A DNA stretch of 64,000 nt from Paracyclopina nana (lineage: Eukaryota; Arthropoda; Copepoda; Cyclopoida; Cyclopettidae), in the NCBI GenBank assembly GCA_019096065.1, contig JAGUCH010000003.1, positions 10,850,001 to 10,914,000 on the forward strand. The letters run 5' to 3'. The notes below the pieces were generated by a model. That model made no database searches, was not told where the DNA came from, and saw only the letters and a list, made by a program, of their open reading frames with translations. Shown here piece by piece: positions 1 to 13,500 of the stretch (position 1 is its first letter; every line of letters starts with the position of its first letter). Position numbers and translations under genes: made by a program.

Positions 1-338
1 ATCTAACACATTGGCGTGTCAGTATAGCAGCTGATTAAACTTGGCTAAAACCAAGTGTTCATCCTAACTTTGCTTAATTTTATATAGCACTAGCTCGCTT
101 GCTGAGTTGAGTTAAGCTACTAAACTGAACTTAGGTAAAAGAAAATGTTCTCAGCTGCTGATAGCTCACTTTGCTCATCGGCAGCTGATATCCAACTTGT
201 TGGTGAGTCAGCATAGCAGCTGATTTAACTGGGCTAAAACCAACTGAACTCAGCTAAAGCCAGCTGACCTTAACTAATCACTTTAGGTTACAGTTTAAGC
301 AAGGTAACTTGACTGAAAATTCCAAAATGGGATTGACC
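1..338 (+). mobile_element. MITE family A, copy 1 (cut by the window edge)
   Basis: Shows family A internal blocks (GCATAGCAGCTGATTTAACT, CAAGGTAACTTGACT) and a degenerate right end near 338. The first 60 bases repeat part of the interior, so it is internally duplicated or nested. Confidence 0.65.
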
Positions 339-3108
339 TATTTGCCTTAAGAAATCACTGAAAATTGGAAGGCCTTCAAATGAGCTCTTTTTTGCTTGGA
401 GCATGCAAAGAAGCAGATGCCCATTTTTCCCCTATGTAGTAGCAAGTATAAAAGTGCAATATGTTGCTGTCTAAGCTTCTCCTTTTTTCCAGCCCATCTT
501 TATTGAAGGGTAGGGAAGAATTATGTGAGAATTTGCGAACTGGCGCATCTCCCTACTTGAGGCCTCGCGGACTTGCTTTAATGCAGAGTATCGCAAACCG
601 TGGGGAAATACTATTTCCCCTCCTACAATCTACAATTGATTCCACACAAATCAAACACATAAAATATTATTCAAAACATTATTTCTTTTTTTGAACCTCT
701 CATGCTCAGCTTTGGCGGTTGTGTCTATTAACAAAAAAGGTGAAAGCTGGAAAAGTGGATTTTAGGCCTGTTAGAAGGTTCAAAGAGTTCAATTGTCTGT
801 GAGTCAGGTTTACAGTTGCCCAGCTAGAAAAGGGAGGAATCTGGAGAGATAGGCCCGCTAACAATCGGATTATCAAATCCAATCCGCATATATTCGAAGC
901 TCGGGCAAGCAAGAAAAGTTGGCAGCTACACACAGAGGTAAAATATACATTTTAAACTCACGGACAGGCAAAAATACGGAATAAAAGCATGACTAGAGGC
1001 CTGTGATGGTTTAATAAATAGCAAAGAATGCCAATTACAAAGTTGCTCAAAGTCTGTGCAAATGGAAGCAATTAAAGAAACTTTCCTCTCTCTGCTCTCA
1101 AATGCTAAATTGACAGTGCAAAATAGATATATCTTTTAAAACTGCGCGGATTAGCGAGGAAGTTTGCGCAGCCCCTAACTACCTTTGATACTTTAAATAC
1201 CTTGATTAAAGCTCGCCGTTGTTTTTTCCGCCATTCCGGCTGCGCCACGTGGTGTTTGTTTACATTTAGAGCAGCGCAGAGGTGACCGTGCACCGGGCCC
1301 CTAAAGGCCCCAAATCAGTCCAGAAAATGCCACAAACACGCTTCTCACTCAAAAGCCACTTTTTAAGGCCATAAACATGTATGGCTGCATTTTTAATAAG
1401 CAGACAACTGCATTGCCCTTCAGTTGTACGTGCCCATGAAAAAGGTGCAGCTCTTTCCTATCTGCTGTACTGTAGTAATTAAGTGAAACAGGAGACACAG
1501 TGCGCAATTCATTTCTCAGAATTGTCTGAAGGAGTACACTAAAGCCAGCATGATTTTCCTCAGCCAAAATGGAGTATACATGGCATTTATCTTGGCCAGC
1601 TTTTGCTTGATGCACACGCAAGCCTTCAGTAGCTACATTTTTAGAACCAACGCGAGGGCCACTTCAAAGAACTGCTATAAGTATAGCAGAAAGTTTATTA
1701 AAGAGCAGCCAGCTAGTTTTGCGAACCGCGAGACGAGCCCTAAATGGCGGACAACAGAGCCAACGGAGCCAAAGCTTCTGTGGACGGGCAAGAGCTTTCA
1801 CTTCGACGACTCAGAAGCTTCAGCTCCTTCTGTCAGCAAAGACTCAATGTGAATTGGATAAAATACAAGCGAAACCGTGACCATAATAATCTTCTGCTCC
1901 AAAAGTGTGCTAGTGTCCAACCCAAAATATATTAGAAAGAAAGCTCCAGAATCTGAAGGTAAAAATATTTAACATTGACTAATTAGCAAGCCCAGCCAAT
2001 TTATTAACAAGCCTATCGATATTTTTGTTCTGACAATGAATATACTCTGTGGGTATATCTTGCATTAATTAGGTGTCAAAGTTGGTTGATTCAGTGCTAG
2101 GATAATATATCGTATGTATGTTAATATGGTGGTACACACTGCAGAATTGACAGCCAATTTTGAAAAGCTAGTATCATACATTGGTATATCGAGGGTATAT
2201 ATGCAGTAGTAAAGGTTACATTTTGCTTTATTTATGAAGTGGATTTCTCTGCTGGAATGAAAAGTTGATGATGGAAAAGTGCAAGATATGAGGGGAAGTT
2301 TGATTAGGAAAGTATGTTTGCATAGCATCAATCAGGCTAGCCAAATGCAAAAAATGCATCGATATCTTTGTGGTTTACTCTGAAAAAATGGTATACTCCA
2401 TTTTGTGGGTAAGGGCATTATGTTCAATTTCTCCCCTAGCTAGCTTGAAACCCCTTCTTCCAAGTTTCATGAATACCAAAGTGATTTACGTTTATGAATC
2501 ACCAATGACAGCACTGGCTTTACCCATTTCAGACAAATTGTATTTCCAGAAGCTCACTACATAAAGCAGGGGTGTTTGCTTACAATTTTCATTGATGGGC
2601 TGCTGCTGCTCTCCATCATTTTTCCTGGAAAATCCTATAATATTCCAAACTCAAAGACAAGCATAATTTTGGGCATATTATGATACTTTTTGAAGGCTGG
2701 CGTGACAATAAAAAGGTGGAAGTAAGTGTAGTTTCACTATTACAGCAAGTCGTGGTGGAATTTGAGAAAATGTGCGAGCTTTCGCGGAAGTTGGCATTTT
2801 CACTATAAAGCCTGCTGTGTAATAAAGGAAGTAGCCATATAGTTTTTTACAGTCTCAACTATATACACTGTTTATACCATGCCCTGCCCACTGAGGCCAG
2901 CAAAAAAGTGTGTATTACATTTCACATTAATGAAAATTCAGTCCTTTGCATTAGCTGATTTTTGCTGCTCAAAAAAGAAAAAGAAAATGGTAATACTATT
3001 AGGAAAGTGTCCCACACATGAAAGAAAGGCACACTTATTATACATTACTGGGATTCTCCAGAGAGGAGACAAGTAATACCCATCATCATCAACATTTTGT
3101 AGCATATA
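339..3108. other. Intergenic, no gene seen
   Basis: AT-rich with only short frames. A small CpG-rich patch near 1200-1290 contains CACGTG. A 100-codon plus frame at 1550-1852 has a hydrophobic start but no support. Confidence 0.5.
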
Positions 3109-3683
3109 GGACGTTCCCATAGTGGCTAGCTATAGTCTAGTTAAGTTAGGAAAAAAGTTAAGCTTAGTTCAGTTCTGTTCTCAGATATTTAAGTAGGTAG
3201 ATCCTAACATTGCTCGATTTCATGTTGTACTAGCTTGCTTGCCAAGTTAAGTAGAGTCGACATACTGAACTTAGAATATAGAAAGCGTTCTCAGATGCGT
3301 AGCAACTGAAGCTTGCTCGAATGAGAAAAGCTAAGTTAGCTCATCGTCTGCTGACATCAAGTCAATTGGGGCGTCAGCATAGCATCTACCTTAAATTAGT
3401 AAAAACAACTGAACTCGGCTAGACTGAGCTGAACTTAACTAACCAAGAAAGGAACTTTGCTACAAAAAGTGTTCTCAGATACGTAGTTACTCAAGCTTGC
3501 TCGACTGAGAAAAGCTAAGTTAGCTCATCAGCTGCTTACATCAAATGCGTTGTCACGTCAGCATAGAAGCTACCTTTTGCAAAAACCAACTGAACTTAGC
3601 TAGAGCGAGCTGAACTTAATTAATCAAGAAAGGCTGCTGTTTTAGCAAGGTAACTTGACTCAAAACTCGAATATGGGATCGCT
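3109..3683 (+). mobile_element. MITE family A, copy 2
   Basis: Left end GGACGTTCCCAT, right end ATATGGGATCGCTC. An internal block is duplicated (about 3290-3480 against 3480-3600), so it is longer than average. Confidence 0.75.
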
Positions 3684-5967
3684 CTTTTAGAAGCAGTACT
3701 TTTTGGATACAGCCATGATATTATGGATGGTGTGTGTTGTTTGCTCCTCTTTTCCTCCCCTCTTTGAGTTTTACGTATGCTACATACGCAGAGAAGAATC
3801 CCATTTACGAGCACTGGGAGTCATTTGGTTGACACCCCCTTAGAACTTACCTTCACTGCATGCAGTTTTATGTAATTTTTCACGAGCCAATGCATGATTG
3901 CCCACGTTATGAAGCTTGCACGTGTTTTGTCACGAGTCTCAGTTGATTGAAGTGAGCAGGTTGTCTCACCTTTATTAACATGAGAAATGGTGGATCGGGC
4001 TCCAAGTCGAGCTGAGAGGCTAAGCCATGTGAATGATTTTCTAATTGACTGCCTCAGAAAAAATAGGCTCGATCTGAATACATTTGATTATCAAGTAAAA
4101 TGTGGTGCAATATGTAAGTTGCTCAGAGGCTTGAAAGGACTGAATTTTTCTGAATGTAAATGTGTGAAAGCTCATTATTTTTAGTTAAACTGCACACAAG
4201 GGAAAAGAAGTGAGAGGGTTACTTTATTCAAATAAAAGTTTTTTCAAAGAAGGGTGCATCAAAATGGGGGTACTATACATTTCAAAGCATGGCCAGTTAT
4301 CAACTTTTTCAACTAGTAGTTTTTTTACCCTGTCACAGTGGACAAAAAAGCCGTTTTCGCGCTCACTGGAAATTCTGTCAAATCGCCAAATTCTCATTTC
4401 AAGACCAATTTTCAGCTTCTTATTTGAATGACTTCTAGGCTATCAAAGGTGTCAAAATTAGTAGATATTGACAAATTAAGATGAAAGTTTGCCTTAAAAA
4501 TCAATTTTTCTTGGATAAAGTCCATTTTTGGAAAAATAGAAGAAGAGCCATTTTTGGCTATTTTCAGGCAGCTATAACTTTTGTTTGGAACCGAATGTAA
4601 TCAAGATACTGTGACAAAAAAATAACCAAGACACCATTTTAGGATAATCAATTGAAATTGGGCGCGGAAATTCGCGGAATGAGGAGCTATGATAGCCTGT
4701 TTTTAGCTAGCGGCTATAAGAAAAAGGTGCTACGTCAATTTCGCGACTTTTTCGGGATGAGCGTGAAAGCGGCATTTTTAACCACTGTGGCCTGTGTGTT
4801 CATTCATAATGCATCTATTTCACTAGCTAGCTTCAGGGTAAATTAGAGTGTTTTTGTGGTTGAAAAGGTAGAAGAAGAAAGCCAACAGTTGTTGTTTTCC
4901 TTTGTTGGCAATGCATTTTGTCATTTCTCATCAAAACTCATCAAGTATAAAGTTTCTCATCAGAAAATACGCCAATTTCAGCATGGAAATGCCAGCAAAG
5001 TGTTTAGATACATGTCTGTGGCTTTCTGTGTCTCGAGTGGAGAGATGTAAAAAAGAGACGAATGGATCTTGACAAAAAGTGCCAAATGATGCAGCCTTTT
5101 TTCCAAAGACACATCTGGCAACTCGGAATGCCAAAACAAAGACTGCTGTTGTGTACTCGTTTTTTTCCTGATCATTGATATCATGCAAAACTAAAGAAGG
5201 TCCACAAAAAAATTAATGGCACCTTTTCAGCCATATTTGATATATCGACTCATTTTTTGCTGCCTTTCATGTTACACTTGAAGCACAAAATGGCCTCATT
5301 CTTGAAAAATGCCTGCAATTTTTCTATAACAATTAATTCTTATTACATACAATTTTTTTGAAAAGCAGCCAATCACAATGGGAAAAATGAAGAAAAATGC
5401 GAGAGTGAGGAAGATTTATCTCTTGATTTTTTCCCTCTGAGAGTGCGCGAGCATTTTGACGGAAAAAGTTTGAGCATAAGTTTACATTAATTTGAGCCAT
5501 TTGTCTTTTTGGGCAATAAACAAAGCTGCTCGCAATTTGATCGTGCTTTTTTCGCGCATGACAAACTTTTCTGGAGCCCACAAATATGCACAATTTTTTC
5601 TCCCTCAGTTTGGCTTGAAAAAGAAGTTGAAACTTTTTTCAACAGCACAAAGCTGTTCTATAATTGTCGGGCATTCTTTTGCCAACTTAAAGCAGAAAAA
5701 AGCTGGGGAGAAATTGGCAGCTCGAATAAAAATTCAATTCGTTTGCTTGGCACGAATCATTATAAATGCAACTTTCTTCTCTGCTGCGAAAATCACAACA
5801 ATTTGCAAATAAAAAAGTTTTGCCGGAAAAAAAGAAGTGATTGGAAAGTCATGAAAAACATGCTTGCTTTCACTTCCATGCAAGAGGATAAATCTTGAAA
5901 AGAAATATGGCATGCTATTTATTGGCTGCCTCCGGGTCATATATGGGTCATTTCTAGCCCAAGGGCT
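3684..5967. other. Intergenic, no gene seen
   Basis: Short frames only (for example 3987-4184 and 5509-5898), none with domains or coherent splice sites. Confidence 0.5.
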
Positions 5968-5972
5968 ATATA

Positions 5973-6050
5973 CAGCCTGAGTCGTCAAATACTTTACACG
6001 TTACAAATACTTTTAGATTGAAAGTGTAAAGTATTTGACGACTCAGGCTG
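5973..6050. mobile_element. Tiny Tc1/mariner-like MITE: perfect hairpin flanked by TA
   Basis: The arms 5968-5999 and 6024-6055 are perfectly complementary over 32 bases around a 24-base loop. The element would begin CAGCCTGAG and end CTCAGGCTG, with TA on both sides, the usual Tc1/mariner target duplication. About 78 bp, no coding capacity. A small-RNA hairpin is an alternative reading. Confidence 0.65.
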
Positions 6051-6192
6051 TATATCAGCACTTACATTCTCTTTTTCCGGATTATCACTTCTACATATAA
6101 TATGAAATGGGGGCAAAAAGCTTTTTCTTTAGGCATAAACATTGAAGAGCCCAATCGATCTTAGTGGGGCGCTCAAAAAGCTTTCTCTATAA

Positions 6193-6705
6193 GGGTGATC
6201 CCATGTTCGAACTTTTAGTCAAGCAACCTTGCTAAAACAGCAGCCTTTCTTGATTAGTTGAGTTCAGCTCGTTCTGGCTGATTTCAGTTGGTTTTAGCAA
6301 AGTTAAGGTGGCTGCTAAGCTAACGCGCCAATAGATTTGATGTAAGCAGTTGATGAGCTAACTTAGCTTTTCTCAATCGAGCAAGCTTCAGTTGCTACGC
6401 ATCTGAGAACGCTTTATTTAAGCTAAGTTCAGTTCGTCAACCTCACTTAACTTGGCAAGCGAGGTAGCACTACATAAGATTAAATGAGCCAACTTGGCTT
6501 CTCTCATTCGAACAAGCTTCAGTTTCTACGCATTCTTAAAGCTAAGTTCAGTTCATCAACCTTACTTAACTTGGCAAGCAAGCTAGTGCTACATAAAATT
6601 AAGCAAAGTTAGGATCTACCTACATGAATATCTGAGAACGGAACGGAACTGAGCTTAACTTTTTTCCTAGCTTAACTTGACTAACCAGCCAGTTTGGGAG
6701 CGCCC
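6193..6705 (-). mobile_element. MITE family A, copy 3
   Basis: Minus orientation, ends GGGTGATCCCATG and TTTGGGAGCGCCC. The flanks read ATAA on the left and TTAT on the right, so the terminal inverted repeat may extend further outward. It has an internal duplication near 6420-6600. Confidence 0.8.
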
Positions 6706-7525
6706 TTATCGTTCAGTACTTTTATGCTATATATGTGGTCAAATGTTTTTTATGCTCTCTTTCCTTGAGGCAAAGAATAATAAATCATTGCTTAAGCTTC
6801 CTCAATTAATTAGTCAAAATTGGTGAGGAAACATAGTATACTAAGTAAATAGTATAGAACGTGAAAGGAGCATTAAAAAGGCCTCGTTTTTGCTTGCATG
6901 AAATTAGATGTCACATACAGTTGTGGCTTTCGTTTCCTTCCTTTTCCCAGTAAATAACACTACAGTACTTTTGCAATTTGCCACGCGACAAGAATTAATG
7001 AAAAGAGTCTGACCCGAAAAAACATGACGGGAAATAATTGACACTCCCCAAAAATTGTATACAACATAGTATTATATACGCATGTATGAACTGCAAGGTG
7101 TAATTAGGAAATAAGGCCAGCAAAAAAAAGTAATTCACATAATTGAGGCTTTCTTTTAACTCAGCCATGTGAAAATTTCAGGCCTTTCTAAAAAGGCTTT
7201 TTTTCTTGCACTATTTATGCTTTTTTATGATTTTTGCCAGGTGCTTTTGGAATAGTTTGCATATGAAGACCAGGTAGGAAATCGAACTTTCTAGCAGGCT
7301 TTGATAAAATCCGATGAAGGTATTGGCGAATTTCGGGAAATCAGATGAATGGTGACCTTCCCATAGCATACTATATAGTAAGTGGTTCTGTTGATTAACT
7401 GAGATCTCTGCTTTCAACTTTGCAGGAAAGTCAATAATCAAGTTTCTGGTCTAATAAGTGCCAAGCTGTGTGTGAGTGTGTATTTTGATCATTGGAAGAG
7501 ATCAGCCATTGAGGTCCACACCAAG
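6706..7525. other. Region upstream of dpr exon 1
   Basis: AT-rich. Presumably promoter and 5' UTR of dpr if exon 1 is right. No clear core promoter recognised. Confidence 0.3.
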
Positions 7526-7571
7526 ATGAGGAAGACATCCGTCACACTTCTATTACTTGGCTTGCTCAAGC
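7526..7571 (+). CDS. dpr: dpr exon 1, signal-peptide exon (tentative)
   Basis: ATG at 7526 opens [15 protein letters not shown] and is followed by a good donor, GTGAGT, at 7572. It ends one base into a codon, which is the phase needed by the exon at 13586. The hydrophobic stretch fits the start of a signal peptide, but no clear cleavage site follows. A further small exon may therefore lie in the 6-kb intron, or another first exon may be used. The choice rests on phase, hydrophobicity and position. Confidence 0.45.
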
Positions 7572-10500
7572 GTGAGTACATTAAATATCAGTACTTAAAC
7601 AACTTTGCTCGTTATACCACATATCAGGCAGTTACTATAATAACGCAGTATATAGATTATCATCCAATCTAATATTGCTTTCTCTTTCAAAAAAGGCTGC
7701 TTTTTTGGCCTTCAAAGGAAGCTTTGGCAAGAGGAAAAAAGCATTATTAACTTGGCCTTACGTCCGTTCGCTGCTTTTTTCTGTATTAGAAGAATATTTC
7801 TTTTATAGTATGGATGTGATGTGTATTTTAGTGAGACGCTTAAGGGCCTCTTTTATGAGGTAAATAGCATCATGGATGTACTGCCAACCACTATTTGCAT
7901 TTCATGGCATGTTTTCCCAACATCCATGAATATTATACTTGTTTTCCGAATTATTCAAAGTTATAAGCCAGTGGAGGGACAAACTTTTTCGTTAGATGGC
8001 GCTTTTTGAGCAAGTATTTTTGGAAAAAACTGCCTCGCGTGAAACTTGTCACGTGATTACAAGCGGCAATTTGATTGGATGATCGTCGGCATAAGTCGCA
8101 TATGGTTTTATGACTTTAAAAGGTACCATTTTGTATGTAGTTTACGTCATGTACGCATGTTAATGAAGTTTTCGCCGCAAGCGCTCCCAAAGCCAAACAA
8201 TTGCCAATTTTTAATTACTTATGTAGTACAGCCATGTCAAATGTACTTGCTCAAGTTGCCGCGCTAGATGGCGCTGTGAATCTAACAACTTTATGCCTTT
8301 GACTTATTGTTTAGAAGCCTCGAGCGCGCGCCCGTTTTTTTTGGTTTGACAACAAACAGGCGCGCGCGTCAGCTGTCAAAATTCAAAAAGCCTTTTAAAA
8401 GGACCTAGTAGGCCTGAAATGATAAGTAATGATGTTTAAAAGCAACAGGAGACAAAAGCCTTAATTTTGGCTGTATTTTTAATGGAGTAGCATAGAGCTG
8501 CAAGCCAAGGAGGTGAGAAGAGGTTGATTGTGTACAAAATTGATGATCATTAATCTCAGCATAGTTCTAAACTGATGCTGCTGGCCTTGAAGGCCACTTC
8601 TATATACTGGGGTGATCGCTAGAAGATCGATTATTGCTCCTCATATTGGCCTTTCCCAAATGAACTCACATGTTCCAGGGCTGAAAAGGCTGCACTTTTC
8701 ATCCTTGACAAGTTTTGAGATTCCCCAGTTTTTCAAGGCTCATTTGAGGCCATCAATGATACCACTTGGTAAGATGCTGAGCCCTCAGTTTTGCCCTGAC
8801 AATTGACGAAGAAGCCATTTGGAAAAATGGGACGTTGGGGCAATCTGAGGAGCGGGTCCAAAAGTTGGAATCTCTGGCCTTTTTACATTATTTTAGGCCT
8901 TCTTTTACATAGTGCTGCTGCGCAGATTCTCTGATGTGGTTTTCGGGTAAAATAAAGCCTAGAGAGGATCAAGTATTAATGGCTGGAGAGCACGATAGGG
9001 GCAAGCCATATCTCGGTGTCATCTCTAAAATGTTTCCGCTAGCTCCATGGCTGCAATTTTTGCAAATCTGGATACTTTTGCACCATGGCAAAGAGAGCTT
9101 TGCACTAAGTACTATGCAAAGCATGGCAAGTGTGGTAGTATCAGAAAATGGGAAAGAAAGCAGCTCAAATTATGAAGGTTATCCAGATCTACATAGTATG
9201 CTGTAAAAAATGGGACTTCATTTTCCCTCTTGTTTTGGTGGGGAAAGCATATACCATGGTGGGGAAAAAAGTAGATAGGCTATGGATTTCCTTATGACCT
9301 ACAGGGAAAAAAGGAGGGAAATCGTCTCCCCTTTTGTGCCTCTTTTTTGCTGACCTCTCTGGCTTCCTCACTTCAGCACTGAAGACTGAGAAGTCCCACA
9401 AAAACATTTCTTATAATTAATCAAGGATGTGATGCAAACTCGGTTATGGAGACACAAGAGAGGAAAAGGAGTCATGCCCTGAAAATCAAGATTTTCCCTA
9501 GATCTCATAGCAAAGCAGCAGATGGGCGTGAAAGCGTGACGTTATGCTTTCTGATTGTCGTCGCCTTCGTTCTTCCGCCGTTTGTGTTCCACTCCCCAGA
9601 ATAGCGGCAAAAAAGCCATTTATGATGCCCCCAAATTGCAACTCTAATGCCCTGTTCATCTACTCTATTTTTTCGTAACTTTCTTGTCCTACCTTACGGA
9701 AAAAGTTGTCGTAACTCCACGAATTTCTATTAGCTGTCGTAACTTGTAAGAACTAGTGTTATTTTAGCGATCCCTCTAGGATTGACTAAACTAATGCAAC
9801 TTTGGAAAGAATCCCCTCTTGTGACAGACCTAGCAGAATGTTTTAGTTGGCCCTAGCAGGCCAGCTTTACTTGCTGTAAGACTCATTCTTACGTTAGGGC
9901 ACACTAAACCAAAGGAAGGTTTGAAGTAAGCCCCTGAACATAGGCAAATAAAAATTGATTTAGTCAGCCCTAGCTAGCATGCGCTCAACTTGGTCAACGC
10001 GCTTACCCAATTCGTACGCTAACGACTGGTCTTACGCTGACTTAAGACAGTTTTTGTCGTTATAGAATAACAACAAATTTTTGTAAGAATCCTGAAATTA
10101 CGATAGAAATTGTCTTTGTAGATGAACAGGGCATAAATGGTCTCTTGCCGCCCGCGCGCTCCTGCCTTACGAGATTTAATATTCAATGTGAACTTTGCTT
10201 GGGTCGTTAGAGCCCTAAATTGTGTGGCACCGTTTACAGACCTCACAAAATCCCAGCAGAGCAGAACAAAGCAGAGAAATTGTAAATGCTTATATTTTCA
10301 ATTCACAAATAACAAATGGGGAATGATGTAGATTGTGCTGCTCATGAAGTGTACCCAATTTTCACAGCGCCATCTTTGGACATGCGGTTGAAAAGCAAAC
10401 TAATTTATTCTGATGTTGCCTATAGTTCAAAGCAGATGGCTCGAGAAAGCAGGCCAAGCTGAAGCTTTATACCCATCTTGAAAAACAAATAAGGTAATGC

Positions 10501-13500
10501 AAAAACAATCCAGCAATTTCATGACTTAAGATGACCAGGGATCTTTGGTAATATCCCTTTCAAGTCAAGCTATCTGCTTTAATTGATGCATGCCGATGAG
10601 ACAAGGCCAAAATATTTGTTATGAACTTTGCTTGGGTCGTTAAACTCGTGTGGCACCATTTAAGGACCTCACAAAATCTCAGTAGAGCAGAACAAAGCAG
10701 AGAAATTGAAAATGCTTATTTCTCATTCAAAAATAACAAATGGAGAATGATGTAGATTGTGCTACTCATGAAGCGTACCCAATTTTCACAGCGCCATCTT
10801 TTGACATGCGATTAAAAAGCAAACTAATTTATACAAATGTTGCCTATAGTTCAAAGTAGATGGCTCGAAAAAGCAGGCAAAACTTTTGGCCAATCTTGAA
10901 CAAGGTAAAAGATAATACAAAAAACCTCGCGGCTTCTAGTTTGAAGCGGCCCAGGCTCTTCGATAAATTCCCATACAAATCATATGGAAGTACACTTACA
11001 GCCACCATTTTCTGCCAGCTCAGAATTCATGCAGAATGGTTAGAATTGTACTATATTCACACGAAAAAACGACGACTGCTCCTATAAAAAAGCGCATAAC
11101 CAAGCTATTTGTCTAGAATAATAATATTAGCTGCTAGATAGCAAATTCCTTTTTTTCCAACAAGCTAGGCTTTTTATTTCAAGAGCTAGCTGGCTCCAAA
11201 GACAATTGGAGAATCTGTCTTTTTCAGAGCTCGTGAAATCTCTGCTGCTCTTGGCAATGTCATCATTTGTCACCACATCTCAGAAAGCTTAATTTGATGC
11301 CATATCCGGCTCACCACCCCAGCTGGCAGTTCTCCCAATGCAATTTTAAATTGTTTTCTCAATACCTGTATTTAGTAGCCCCAAATCTCATTAATTTTCC
11401 TGAAATGTCACATGCAGTCATATGTAGCATTGATTGCTGTACTCAGGCTAAAAAAGATAAAGTTCACATCAAAATCGACTCATTTCTCTGCATAAAGGAA
11501 AGCTACCTTCAATATTTCTTGCCAGTCCTCAGGCCCAAAATGGAGTAGAGTAGCTGCAAGGCCCTTGAAAGGGATTGCTTCGATTCCTTCCCCTCAATCG
11601 ACCCATTTGAGCAAATTGCTCGCAGGTGTTGAGTCCCATCTTTGCTTGTTTGCTGAGAGGCATTATTGGTATAATAAGAGGCTCAAGTGATTATTACAGA
11701 GGCCTACAAAGGGTTCTCCAAATGCATGGAGGGTGTTCCACTTCCTGAGCTTTTATAACTTCCAACGAGGGCAAACAATGCAAACCACTAGATTATTGGG
11801 CACTCTATGAATCACCGTGGGCCTATGCTACTTTCTACAGGACTGCTATCATTGTGACTAAATTGAAATGGAAGGAAGAAGTGGGCAAGTGCGTTGTCCA
11901 CACTTCTCAGGCCTCGTAAGTGGACTTTTGTCAATGTCATGGCAAATTGATGCCATTTCTCAGATATCTGCAAACTCTCACAATATTCCCTCAAATGAAT
12001 GAAAATCCTGCCATTACTTATACTTACATAACTATATGTAGAATCCTCATCTCTTGGTCATCATCGTCGAATACGGCCCATCTCAGTTCAAACGCACGTT
12101 AGCGCGCTTTTGTTTGTTTTGTTTACACTTTGGCCGCGCACGTGTCACGACCTGGGCGCGCGCTCGATCTGCGCAAAGGCAGAAAACGTTGCTTCAGTCA
12201 GCTGTTGTTGGTGTTGTGACTAGTTTTTTGCGTTCAAGTGCCTTTTGCTTATGTGCTTCATCAATCTAGTAATTGCCACGAGGATTTTAAGGCTGTAAAC
12301 TCGAAAGTTTTGTGTCCTTCATGGATGATGCTGCCATCATTGGGTGAAAAGGGCATCCAAGCGTTACTCAAGTGTGTGGGCAAAAGTTTGCCTGAATATA
12401 GAGGAGAGCAGAAGTTCCATTTCAATTTCCACGTCTCGTATTCTTGAATGTCTCTTGGGTGAGTGGTGGCAGAAGTAGTGTTTGCAGTCACTTTCAAGGC
12501 TGAATTTTCAAGAGAGAGGCCCAAGTCATTTGGGCCTAATGTCAAAAGGCTACACCCCCTCAAAAAAATTTTGATGTCAGCAAAACTAGAGCTTTTGCCC
12601 TGGGGCCAAATTATTTGGCTTGAATGCTGATACTATTATTTAGGTCCAAATGGACCATTATAGCTGTGCTAATGGTTGTTGAGTCAATCATGAGCATACA
12701 TATGGACCTATAATTAGGTTCCCTGCCATGAGGAAGTTGTGACTTTTTCATGATCATTATTATTTTTCTGCCTTTGTACTATTGATCAGTCAAGCAAAGA
12801 ATCCACACAGCATTTCCTTTCTGTGAGGCAAAATCAGATTTTCCAGAGAGTGTGTAATTGTTGTTATAGCAAAAGCCATTATTGGGTCAGTGTTTTTCAG
12901 GACAAAACTAATGACCTCTATTATAGTGTATTCTTCAAGGTGATCCTGCTAACAACAACTACAGCTTAATTACAGTAGTGGTTCCAACTGTAGACATGGT
13001 CAAGTGATTGGGGCCCATTAACAAACAGCTGCTGCTGCTGTTGTTGTTGTTGTCCTACAATAAATACTTGTTTGGATCATGCAGCAGCAATGCAGCTAAT
13101 TCAGCTAATCAATGAATACATTCGGGTGAAATGGTACAGCAATTCCAAAAGGGCAACAAACAAACAAGAGAGGTTTCATGCGTGTGTGTTTACAGCAGAA
13201 TGCAATGTTTGTCCACGCCCACATCTGTCTTGTTTTGTCACATGATGTGTGTGTGTGTGTGTGGTGCGCTATTAGAATACAAAAATGTAAGCCTTTTTCT
13301 GTTTGAATGTATCGGATACATTCAGCTACCATGATTGCCCTCACCAATACATGTTTAGGCTAGATGAAAAAGTTCATTGAGCACTTTTCATTTGTTTGTG
13401 TATTTTAGCTTCAGGAATACATTTTAGGTCAAAAGCACAACAAACACATAGCAGCCTAATAGCATAAATAAATAATAATAATGGCACGTGATCATTACTT

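Noticed and set aside
5509-5898. 129-codon plus-strand frame
   Set aside because: Length is within chance expectation and an overlapping frame is also open; no homology recognised.
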